This document shows positions 16,177 through 24,438 of a stretch of 64,000 nucleotides of DNA, in pieces. Each line of letters begins with the position of its first letter. Position 1 is the stretch's first letter. Position numbers and translations under genes: made by a program. The stretch is from contig NZ_CP110680.1 of the NCBI RefSeq assembly GCF_028583725.1, positions 2,046,001 to 2,110,000 of the forward strand, in the 5' to 3' direction. The notes beneath the pieces are model-generated. The model made no database searches. It was not told where the DNA came from and saw only the letters and a list, made by a program, of their open reading frames with translations. Source of the DNA: Cellulomonas fimi (lineage in GTDB: Bacteria > Actinomycetota > Actinomycetes > Actinomycetales > Cellulomonadaceae).

Positions 16177-19100
16177 GTGGCCCTGTTCGGATGGGTGCGG
16201 CGGGAGCAGGGTGGCGGGCCGGGCCGGGAGTGGGTCGCCGCGCTGCGCACGGCCGTCCAGCACGTCGGCGGTGACGAGGGCGTCGTCGACCACGTGCTGA
16301 CCGGCCGGGACCCGGCGGTGCTCGCACGGGTCCCCGTGCAGAGCTGGTACAGCGTGAGCACGCGCGAGCTGCACCCGAAGGCCGCGGCCCTGCGCACGCT
16401 CTACGCCGGTGCCCGCGACGTCGACGCCGCGGTGCTGCGCCGCTGGGGGCACGTCCTCGACCGGGTGCACGGCGCCGCCTCGTGGGGGCTCGTGCTGGGC
16501 CCCGTCGCCGGGTGCCGCTGGCCCGAGCTCATGATCGGGCAGGCGGGCGCGTCGACGCGCGCGAGCGAGCCGTTGCCGCTCACGTTCGACGACCTCGCAC
16601 GCGTCGCCGCCGTGGACGGTGCGACGCCCGCGGACCTGCTGACCGCGGTGTTCACCGTCCAGGGCTACCAGGGGCACGTGCACGGCGGGTCCCGCGCGGC
16701 GCTCGTGCGGATGCCGGGTCTCGCGGACGCGCTGACGGCACACCGCGACCTCGTCACGGCGGCGCTCACCGTGCGCGACGTCGACGGGCGCCTGGCCGCG
16801 CTGGACGTCGTGGGCCTGACCCTCACCGACGACGCCCTGGTCGACTTCGTCGAGCCGCTCGCGGTCGGGGCGACGGCGTCGAGCGCGCAGGTGCGCGGCG
16901 CCGCGCAGGCGGTGCTCGACCGGACCGGACCCGCCGCCGTGCCGCCGCTGCGCGCGCTCGCCGTGAGCGGACGGCCGGACGCGCGCGCACGCGCCCTGGA
17001 CCTCCTCGCCGAGCGCCCGGACGAGTACGACTGGGCGGTCGCGACGGCCGGGGCCGACCGTGCCGAGAGCGTCCGGTCGATGCCCGCGCGCTGGGAGGCG
17101 GAACGCGCCGCGGAGGCGGCGCACGTCCCCGAGGCCCTGCCCGACGCCCCGCCACCGACCCGGTGGGGCCTGCCGCGCGCGGACGCCGAGGCCGTCGCCC
17201 GGGCGGTCGTCGGGGCGCTCGCCACCGACGTGGCGGAGGCGAACCGGCGCCGCGCGGCGTACGCACGCGCGCAGGGCGGCTCCCCGCGTCAGGAGCCCGT
17301 CCCGGGCGCGACCGAGGTCGCGGCACTGACGAAGGTGCTGGCGTCCACGCGCCCGCCGGTCCCGGGGAGCGCACGGGCGCGCCCGGACGACCGGTGGGCG
17401 CTCGCGCGGGCGCTCACGACGGCGGCGTCGCGCGGGGACGTCGACGCGACCAGCGCCGTCGCGCTGCTCGTCGCGGCGGGCCTCGCGGACCAGCAGTCGG
17501 CGCTCGTCATGGTCCTGCAGGCCGTGCACGCGCGGTCCGGCGAGCCGGACCTCCTCGGGCTGCAGCAGATGCTCGACGAGGCGGGTCTCGACGGCCGGAC
17601 GCTCGTCTGGACCGCGTGCGTCACCGGCTGGATCAGCGGTCTCGCGCGCGGCTGGCCCGACGAGCACGTGTGGCCCTTCGTCGCGCGCAACCTCGGCTGG
17701 GTGCTCGAGCAGGGCCGCAGGGACGGGTGGTACGTGCAGACGACGACGTACTTCCGCATGCTCGCGACGCTGCCGACGCCCCCGGCGCGCCTCGTCGAGC
17801 ACCTGTACGACCTGGCGCTGCGGGGCCGCAAGACCGACCGGGAGCCCGCGCAGCGCGCGCTCGCCGGGGACCCGCAGCGCGCGCAGCGGGCGGCGGCGGC
17901 GCTCCTCGACGGTCGCTCCGAGTCGCGACTGGTCGCGGCGCAGTGGCTCGTCGAGATCGCGGACCCGGCCGCTGTTCCCGCGCTGCGGGCGGCGTGGGAC
18001 AAGGAGAAGCAGGACGTCGTGCGCGGTGCGCTCCTCGACGCGCTCCTCGCCGCCGGGGAGGACGCCGAGACCTACCTCGACCCCGCCGCCACGACCGCGA
18101 CCGCCGAGGCGTACGTCGCGAAGGGCCTGCCCGCACCGCTCGCCTGGGTGGCGTGGGACACCGTGCCCGAGGTGCGGTGGGCGTCGTCGGGGGAGAGCGT
18201 CCCGCGGGCGGTCGTGCAGTGGCTGTGCGGCACGGCGGTGAAGGCGCGGTCGCCCGAGCCGAACGCGATCCTCCGGCACTACGCCGTCGCGTTCGAGCCC
18301 GAGAGCCGACGGAGGCTCGCGCACCACCTGCTCCAGACCTGGCTGACCGAGGACGTGCGGCCCGTCCCGGCCGACGAGGCGGAACGGTCGGCCCGGCAGA
18401 CCGCCGCGGGGAGCCACCGCTGGCTCACCGCACCCGGCAGCCAGTACGAGGGACTGTCGGTCGACGAGCTCTACGCACGCCTCCTGCCCGCCGCCCTGCG
18501 CGCGCCGGCGGGGTCGGCGATCGCGAGCAAGGGGCTGCTCGCGGTGGTCGCCGCGTGCGGCGGACGGGAGGTCGTCGCCCCCACGGAGCGCTTCCTGCGC
18601 GAGTGGTTCGGGCAGCGGGCCGCGCAGGGCAAGGCGCTCATCGCGATGCTCGCGTGGGTGGACGACCCCGCGGCGGTGCAGCTCGTGCTCTCCGTCGGGT
18701 CGCGGTTCCGGACCAAGAGCTTCCAGGAGGAGGCGGTCCGGCAGGCGCAGGCGCTCGCGGACCGCAAGGGGTGGACCGTCGACGAGCTCGCCGACCGGAC
18801 CGTGCCCACCGCGGGGTTCGGCGACGACGGCGTCCTCACCCTGTCGTACGGGCCGCGCACGTTCACCGCCCGGCTGCTGCCCGACCTCACGGTGGAGCTG
18901 CGGGACCCGGACGGCACGGTGGTCAAGGCGCTGCCGGCACCGCGCCGCACGGACGACGCCGACCTCGCCGCGGACGCGAAGAAGGCGTTCGCGGCGGCCC
19001 GCAAGGACGTCAAGGCGATCGCGACGCTCCAGCAGCGGCGGCTGTACGAGGCGCTGTGCACCGAGCGGTCGTGGTCCGCGGACGACTGGGACCGGTACCT

Positions 19101-19767
19101 GCTGCGGCACCCGGTCCTCGGGCTCGCCGTCCGGCGGCTCGTGTGGGTCGCGACGGTCGACGACCAGGAGCCGGTGGTGTTCCGCCCGCTCGACGACGGG
19201 AGCCTCACCGACGTCGACGACGAGCCCGTCGAGCTGCCCGAGGGCGCCCGTGTCCGCCTCGCCCACGACAGCGTGCTGGACCCGGCCGCGGTCGCCCGCT
19301 GGGTCGAGCACCTCGCGGACTACGAGGTGACGCCGCTGTTCCCGCAGCTCGGACGCGGCGTGCACGCGCTGCCGGCGGACACCGCAGGCCGGCGGGAGCT
19401 GGACGACTTCACCGGGCACGTGCTGGAGGCGTTCGCGCTGCGCGGGCGTGCGCTGCGCCTCGGGTGGACGCGCGGCGAGACGGTCGACGGCGGGTGGTTC
19501 CTCACGTACGACAAGAGGTTCCCGACGCTCGGCGTCGTCGCGCGCATCGAGTTCACCGGGAACTCGCTCCCGGAGGAGAACCGGACCGTGGCGCTGCGCA
19601 CGCTGTCCTTCCACCGGAGCGGCCCCGACGGGCAGGGTGAGGTGGGGCTCACCGTCGGCGAGGTGCCCGCGGTGCTCGTGTCCGAGTGCTGGCACGACCT
19701 GCGGGCGATCGCGGCGGAGGGCACGGGGTTCGACCCCGACTGGGAGAAGCGGACGGCGGGGTACTGA
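16177..19767 (+). CDS. DUF4132 family protein (YehI/MolR-like), first gene of MoxR-VWA-SWIM operon
   Basis: A protein of about 1196 residues. GTG 16177 is preferred because AGGAG lies seven bases upstream; a -10-like TAGTCT lies at 16140-16145. The N-terminal two thirds are helical with HEAT-like repeats (for example around [20 protein letters not shown]), and the C-terminal third contains the DUF4132 region (YDKRFPTLGVVARIEFTGN and LGWTRGETVDGGWFL near the end). No enzyme motif, membrane segment or signal peptide is seen. In E. coli the relatives YehI and MolR sit beside yehL, yehM, yehP and yehQ, and the same partners follow here. The function is unknown; a scaffold or substrate adaptor for the AAA+ protein is plausible. 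Confidence 0.82.
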   Translation: MALFGWVRREQGGGPGREWVAALRTAVQHVGGDEGVVDHVLTGRDPAVLARVPVQSWYSVSTRELHPKAAALRTLYAGARDVDAAVLRRWGHVLDRVHGAASWGLVLGPVAGCRWPELMIGQAGASTRASEPLPLTFDDLARVAAVDGATPADLLTAVFTVQGYQGHVHGGSRAALVRMPGLADALTAHRDLVTAALTVRDVDGRLAALDVVGLTLTDDALVDFVEPLAVGATASSAQVRGAAQAVLDRTGPAAVPPLRALAVSGRPDARARALDLLAERPDEYDWAVATAGADRAESVRSMPARWEAERAAEAAHVPEALPDAPPPTRWGLPRADAEAVARAVVGALATDVAEANRRRAAYARAQGGSPRQEPVPGATEVAALTKVLASTRPPVPGSARARPDDRWALARALTTAASRGDVDATSAVALLVAAGLADQQSALVMVLQAVHARSGEPDLLGLQQMLDEAGLDGRTLVWTACVTGWISGLARGWPDEHVWPFVARNLGWVLEQGRRDGWYVQTTTYFRMLATLPTPPARLVEHLYDLALRGRKTDREPAQRALAGDPQRAQRAAAALLDGRSESRLVAAQWLVEIADPAAVPALRAAWDKEKQDVVRGALLDALLAAGEDAETYLDPAATTATAEAYVAKGLPAPLAWVAWDTVPEVRWASSGESVPRAVVQWLCGTAVKARSPEPNAILRHYAVAFEPESRRRLAHHLLQTWLTEDVRPVPADEAERSARQTAAGSHRWLTAPGSQYEGLSVDELYARLLPAALRAPAGSAIASKGLLAVVAACGGREVVAPTERFLREWFGQRAAQGKALIAMLAWVDDPAAVQLVLSVGSRFRTKSFQEEAVRQAQALADRKGWTVDELADRTVPTAGFGDDGVLTLSYGPRTFTARLLPDLTVELRDPDGTVVKALPAPRRTDDADLAADAKKAFAAARKDVKAIATLQQRRLYEALCTERSWSADDWDRYLLRHPVLGLAVRRLVWVATVDDQEPVVFRPLDDGSLTDVDDEPVELPEGARVRLAHDSVLDPAAVARWVEHLADYEVTPLFPQLGRGVHALPADTAGRRELDDFTGHVLEAFALRGRALRLGWTRGETVDGGWFLTYDKRFPTLGVVARIEFTGNSLPEENRTVALRTLSFHRSGPDGQGEVGLTVGEVPAVLVSECWHDLRAIAAEGTGFDPDWEKRTAGY

Positions 19768-19769
19768 CG

Positions 19770-20870
19770 ATGACGGACGTGACCGGCGAGATCCTGCGCG
19801 CACCCGCGGAGGTGGCCTACGCTGACGAGCTCGCCGCGCTCGCGGCGGCGGACGGCGGCGACCGGCCGGCGGGGTGGCGCCTCACGCCCCGCGCCGTGCG
19901 GGCGTTCGTCGTCGGCGACCCGCGGCTCGGCGTCACACGCAAGTTCTACGGCGACGACGCGCTCGTCGACCGGTGCGTCGTGACCCTCATGAGCAACCGC
20001 GGGCTGCTGCTCGTGGGGGAGCCCGGCACGGCGAAGTCGATGCTCTCGGAGCTGCTCGCCGCGGCGGTGTCGGGCGACTCGACGTGCACGGTCCAGGGCA
20101 GCTCCGGCACGACCGACGACCAGATCACCTACTCGTGGAACTACGCGCTGCTCCTCGCGGAGGGGCCGACCCCGCGCGCGCTCGTCCGCGGGCCGCTGCA
20201 CCGGGCGCTCGCCCACGGCACGGTGTGCCGCTTCGAGGAGGTCACCCGCGTCCAGCCCGAGATCCAGGACGTGCTCATCGGGATCATGTCGGACAAGGTG
20301 CTGCACGTCCCCGAGCTCGACGGTCCGGACGGCGTCGTGTTCGCGGCGCGCGGCTTCAACGTGGTCGCGACCGCGAACCTGCGCGACCGCGGCGTGCACG
20401 AGATGTCGAGCGCCTTGAAGCGCCGGTTCAATTTCGAGACCGTCCGCCCGATCCGCGACCGCGACCTCGAGCGGCGGCTCATCGTCGAGCAGACGACCGG
20501 TCTGCTGGAGCGGGCCGACGTGAGCACCCGCCTCGACCCGGACGTCGTCGACCTGCTGGTCACGGCGTTCCACGACCTGCGCGACGGCGTGACGCAGGAC
20601 GGTGTCGTCGTCGAGCGCCCGTCGGCCGTCATGAGCTCCGCCGAGGCCGTCGCCGTGGGGTACGCGGCGGCCCTCGACGCGCACTACTTCGGCGACGGGC
20701 GCGTCGGGGGCGAGCACGTCGCGCGGCAGCTCATCGGGACGGTGCTGAAGGACAACCCCGAGGACGGCACGAAGCTGCGGCACTACTACGACGTCGTCGT
20801 CGGGCCGCGCGCCCGGCGCGACCGGCGGTGGAAGGCGGTGCTGGAGACGCGCGCCGAGCTGGACCGGTGA
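19770..20870 (+). CDS. MoxR-type AAA+ ATPase (YehL-like)
   Basis: A 366-residue AAA+ protein. Walker A is GEPGTAKS at 83-90, Walker B is CRFEEV at 153-158, sensor 1 is Asn in TANLRDRG at about 203, and an arginine finger candidate is in KRRF at 217-220. This is the MoxR lineage, which acts as a chaperone-like motor together with VWA proteins. It starts two bases after the DUF4132 stop and overlaps the next gene by four bases. In E. coli YehL is the counterpart. Here it is expected to remodel or load the VWA and DUF5682 partners using ATP. Confidence 0.9.
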   Translation: MTDVTGEILRAPAEVAYADELAALAAADGGDRPAGWRLTPRAVRAFVVGDPRLGVTRKFYGDDALVDRCVVTLMSNRGLLLVGEPGTAKSMLSELLAAAVSGDSTCTVQGSSGTTDDQITYSWNYALLLAEGPTPRALVRGPLHRALAHGTVCRFEEVTRVQPEIQDVLIGIMSDKVLHVPELDGPDGVVFAARGFNVVATANLRDRGVHEMSSALKRRFNFETVRPIRDRDLERRLIVEQTTGLLERADVSTRLDPDVVDLLVTAFHDLRDGVTQDGVVVERPSAVMSSAEAVAVGYAAALDAHYFGDGRVGGEHVARQLIGTVLKDNPEDGTKLRHYYDVVVGPRARRDRRWKAVLETRAELDR

Positions 20871-23308
20871 CGGCAGCGCTCCCCACGACCGGCGACGTCC
20901 GGGACCTCGCGGCCCGGCTCGTGTCGGACGAGCTCGTGGTCGTCCCGGTGCGGCACCACAGCCCGGCGTGTGCGCGCGCGGTCGCGGACGCGTTCGCGCG
21001 GCACCGTCCCTCGCGCGTCCTCATCGAGGGTCCGCGCAGCTTCACCGACCTCGTCGACCTCCTGTGCCACCCCGACGCGCAGATGCCGCTCGCGGTGTAC
21101 GCGTGGTCGCGTCCCACGGGGAGCGGTGCGGGCACCGACGGGCGGCACGGCGGCTACTACCCGTTCTGCGACTACTCGCCCGAGCTCGTCGCGGCGCGCC
21201 TCGGCCGGGCAGCGGGTCTGCCCGTCGCGTTCTGCGACCTCGAGGTCGCGGAGCAGGCCGCCGCCGCGGAAGGCACGGTCCTGCCGGGCGACGGGTCGCT
21301 GCTGCGGGAGGACGCGTACCGCCACAGCCGCGCGCTCGCCGCGCTCGTCGAACGGCTCGGCTGTCGGGACGAGGAGGATCTGTGGGAGCTGCTCGTCGAG
21401 GCGGACCCCGACGCGGGCGGGCCCGACGAGCACCTCGCGCGGCTGACGGCCTACTGCCTCCTCGCCCGCGCGGACCACACCGACGCCGACCTCGACGCGG
21501 ACGCGACCCGGGCGCGCGAGGCCGAGATGGTGTGGCACGTGCGCGAGGCCCTCGCGGCCCGGGCGCCGGGCGACGGACCCGTGCTGCTGGTCCTGGGCGG
21601 GTTCCACGCGGTCGTCGTGCCCGACCTGCTGATTGCGCCGCCTCCGCGGCCGCAGGTCGACACGCGCCACGTCGAGCAGGGGTCCGCGCTCGTGCGGTAC
21701 GGGTTCGACCGGCTCGACCGGCTCTCGGGGTACGCGAGCGGCATGACGTCGCCCGCCTGGCACCAGCGCATCTGGGACGCCCGCGGCCGCGGCGAGCCGG
21801 CGGTCGACGCCCGCGCGTCCGCCGTCCTCACGGTGCTGCTGGACGTCGCCGACGAGCTGCGGACCCGCCACCACGCACCCGTCGCGACCCCGACGCTCGC
21901 CGCGGCGCACCGCCAGGCCCTGCTCCTCGCCGACCTGCGGGACCGCCCGGCGCCCTTGCGCAGCGACCTGCTCGACGCGGTGACGAGCTGCCTCGTGCAG
22001 GGGGACGCGGACGCCGACGGACAGCTCGTGCGCCGGGTCACGCGCGGCGTCCTCACGGGGCACGCCGTGGGGCGGGTCCCTCCGGGCGCGGGCACGCCGC
22101 CGCTCGTGCGCGACACGCTCGAACGCCTCCGTGCCCTGCGCCTCGACGTCGACGGGATCGAGCCGCGGACCGTCTCGCTCGACCTGTACCGCAACCCCGC
22201 GCACCGGCGCACGAGCCGCGCGCTGCACGGCCTGCGCCTGCTCGCCGTGCCGTTCGCGGAGCACGTCGCCGGGCCGGACTTCGTGCGGGGCACCGGGCTC
22301 GCACGCCTGCAGGAGCGCTGGACGACCCTCTGGACCCCCGCGACCGAAGGGCTCCTCGCCGAGCAGTCCATGCTCGGGTCGACCCTGCCCGAGGCCGTCG
22401 ACGTGCGGTTCGGCCGGCTCCTCGACTCGGCGACGGCCGACGGTCGCGTCCCGACGAGCGTCGAGGCGGCGGCGCTGCTCGCGCAGGCCGCCGTCGTCGG
22501 GCTGCACGACCGCGCGGTGCACGTGTCGGCGGTCGTGCAGGCCGCGCTCGCCGCGGAGACGTCGTTCGCAGCGGCCGTCGAGGCGGCCGGTGCCCTCGCG
22601 CTCCTCGAGGGCGGGCGGGAGCCGTTGGAGGCGGCACGTCTGACGGCTCTCCCGACGCTCGTCGCGACCGCGTACGCGCGCGCACTGTTCCTGGGCGCCG
22701 GGCTGCGGGGCGCGGAGGAGCCGGGGGAGGCCGTCGCGACCGCGCTGACCCGGCTGCGCGAGCTGGTCGCGTCGCCGGCGGGTGCGGCGCTCGACGAGGA
22801 ACCGTTCTGGGGGCTCGTCGACGGGCTGCGGCGCGAGCACGAGCACGCCCTGGTGCGCGGCGCGAGCGCGGGGATCGCGGCGACCGTCGGCCGGCTCGGT
22901 GTCGACGACCTCGCGCGGGACGTCGTCGGGCACCTCGACGGCTCGGTCCCGGTCGCCGAGTCGGTCGCGTTCGTCCGCGGGCTGCTCGCGACGTCCCGCG
23001 AGTCGACGTGGCAGGAGTCGGGGCTCGTCGCCGGGCTGGACGCACGCCTGTCCGCGTGGGACGACGCGACGTTTCTCGCCGCGCTGCCCGACCTGCGGCT
23101 CGCGTTCACCGACCTCACGCCGCGTGAGACCGACCGGGTCGCAGGGATCGTCGCGGGGCTGCACGGTGGGGCCCGACCCGACCTGACGGTGCGGCGCGAC
23201 GTCGACGCCGCGACCGTGCAGCGTCACGCGGAGGTGTCCGCGCTGCTCGCGACCGCGCTCGTGGACGACGGCCTCGGCGCCTGGGTCGACGCGGGAGGGG
23301 CCGCGTGA
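20867..23308 (+). CDS. DUF5682 family protein (YehM-like)
   Basis: An 813-residue soluble protein beginning at a GTG that overlaps the ATPase stop (GTGA). The N-terminal part carries the family hallmarks VVPVRHHSPACARAVADAF, VLIEGPRSFTDL and YYPFCDYSPELVA, and a second conserved stretch VLLVLGGFHAVVVPDLL near 240. The His-rich and Asp/Glu-rich conserved spots resemble the TraB/ChaN-type fold of putative metal-dependent hydrolases, but I cannot show this. The remainder is helical. Members are found almost only in this MoxR-VWA-SWIM gene set. The reaction, if any, is unknown. Confidence 0.82.
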   Translation: MTAALPTTGDVRDLAARLVSDELVVVPVRHHSPACARAVADAFARHRPSRVLIEGPRSFTDLVDLLCHPDAQMPLAVYAWSRPTGSGAGTDGRHGGYYPFCDYSPELVAARLGRAAGLPVAFCDLEVAEQAAAAEGTVLPGDGSLLREDAYRHSRALAALVERLGCRDEEDLWELLVEADPDAGGPDEHLARLTAYCLLARADHTDADLDADATRAREAEMVWHVREALAARAPGDGPVLLVLGGFHAVVVPDLLIAPPPRPQVDTRHVEQGSALVRYGFDRLDRLSGYASGMTSPAWHQRIWDARGRGEPAVDARASAVLTVLLDVADELRTRHHAPVATPTLAAAHRQALLLADLRDRPAPLRSDLLDAVTSCLVQGDADADGQLVRRVTRGVLTGHAVGRVPPGAGTPPLVRDTLERLRALRLDVDGIEPRTVSLDLYRNPAHRRTSRALHGLRLLAVPFAEHVAGPDFVRGTGLARLQERWTTLWTPATEGLLAEQSMLGSTLPEAVDVRFGRLLDSATADGRVPTSVEAAALLAQAAVVGLHDRAVHVSAVVQAALAAETSFAAAVEAAGALALLEGGREPLEAARLTALPTLVATAYARALFLGAGLRGAEEPGEAVATALTRLRELVASPAGAALDEEPFWGLVDGLRREHEHALVRGASAGIAATVGRLGVDDLARDVVGHLDGSVPVAESVAFVRGLLATSRESTWQESGLVAGLDARLSAWDDATFLAALPDLRLAFTDLTPRETDRVAGIVAGLHGGARPDLTVRRDVDAATVQRHAEVSALLATALVDDGLGAWVDAGGAA

Positions 23309-24438
23309 CGACGTCCGACCGCTGGCGGCTCGTGCTCGGCCGGTACGCCGACCGGCACCTGCCCGCCCCGACCGATGCGGCGGCGCTGCGCGCGGAGGCC
23401 GCGCTCGACTACCTCTACGGGCGCGAGTACGCCGGTCGCGGCGGGCGGCCGGACGGCGACGGGTCCGGGGCCGGGGGACCGGGGACTCTCGACCCGTCCG
23501 CACCGTCCGTCGTCGACTGGCTCGGCGAGGTCCGCGAGCTCTTCCCGCGCGAGACGGTCGAGGTGGTGCAGCGGCACGCGCTCGACCGGTACGGGCTGAC
23601 CGAGCTCGTGAGCGACCCCGAGGTGCTGGCCCGGATCGAGCCCGACGAGCACCTGCTGCGCACGCTGCTGCTGCTCAAGGGCCACCTCGACCCGCGGGTC
23701 ATGGCCGAGGTGCGGCGGATCGTGCGCGTCGTCGTCGACGACCTGCGCCGTCGGCTGGAGAGCGAGGTCCGTGCGGCGTTCACCGGGCGGACGAACCGGC
23801 ACCGGCACAGCCCGCTCGCGCGCGGGACGAGCTTCGACGCGCGCGGCACGGTCCGCGCGAACCTGCGGCACTGGGACGCGGACGGCCGGCGGCTCGTCGT
23901 GGAGCGGCCGCTGTTCTTCGAGCGGAACACGCGCCGCATCCCCTGGGAGGTCGTGCTGCTCGTCGACCAGAGCGGCTCGATGGTCGGGTCGGTGATCCAC
24001 AGCGCGGTCATGGCGGGGATCCTCGCGGGCCTGCCCGCGTACCGGTTGCGCCTCGTCGCGTTCGACACGAGCGTCGTCGACCTCACCGAGGTGGCGGGCG
24101 ATCCCGTCGAGCTGCTGATGTCGGTCCAGCTGGGCGGCGGGACCGACATCGCCCAGGCCGTCACCTACGCGGGGCAGCTCGTGGAGAACCCGTCACGCGC
24201 CGTCGTGGTCCTGGTGAGCGACTTCTGCGAGGGCGGTCCGCCGTCGGCGCTCGTCGCGGCCGTGCGGCGCCTCGTGGAGGCCCGGGTCAGGACGCTCGGG
24301 CTCGCGTCGCTCGACGGCGAGGCGCACCCGTTCTACGACCGGCGCATGGCCGAGCAGCTCGCGGACGTCGGCATGCCCGTGGCCGCGCTGACACCCGCCC
24401 GGCTCGCGGAGTGGCTCGCCGAGGTGACGGCCCGATGA
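23305..24438 (+). CDS. VWA domain protein (YehP-like)
   Basis: A 377-residue protein. The N-terminal 200 residues are helical; a VWA domain follows with an intact metal-ion-dependent adhesion site: D221-x-S223-x-S225 in LLVDQSGSM, the Thr in LGGGTD, and the Asp in VLVSDFCEG. VWA proteins partner with MoxR ATPases as adaptor or substrate-recognition subunits. Its start overlaps the DUF5682 gene by four bases and its end overlaps the SWIM gene by four bases, so a fixed stoichiometry is likely. E. coli YehP is the counterpart. Confidence 0.9.
   Translation: MTTSDRWRLVLGRYADRHLPAPTDAAALRAEAALDYLYGREYAGRGGRPDGDGSGAGGPGTLDPSAPSVVDWLGEVRELFPRETVEVVQRHALDRYGLTELVSDPEVLARIEPDEHLLRTLLLLKGHLDPRVMAEVRRIVRVVVDDLRRRLESEVRAAFTGRTNRHRHSPLARGTSFDARGTVRANLRHWDADGRRLVVERPLFFERNTRRIPWEVVLLVDQSGSMVGSVIHSAVMAGILAGLPAYRLRLVAFDTSVVDLTEVAGDPVELLMSVQLGGGTDIAQAVTYAGQLVENPSRAVVVLVSDFCEGGPPSALVAAVRRLVEARVRTLGLASLDGEAHPFYDRRMAEQLADVGMPVAALTPARLAEWLAEVTAR

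Noticed and set aside
13804..19803. An open minus-strand frame of nearly 2000 codons covering the DUF4132 gene
   Set aside because: Only the part below 15318 shows protein-like sequence (M23 gene). The rest is Arg/Gly/Pro-rich complement of the DUF4132 and M15 genes, a common artefact at very high GC.
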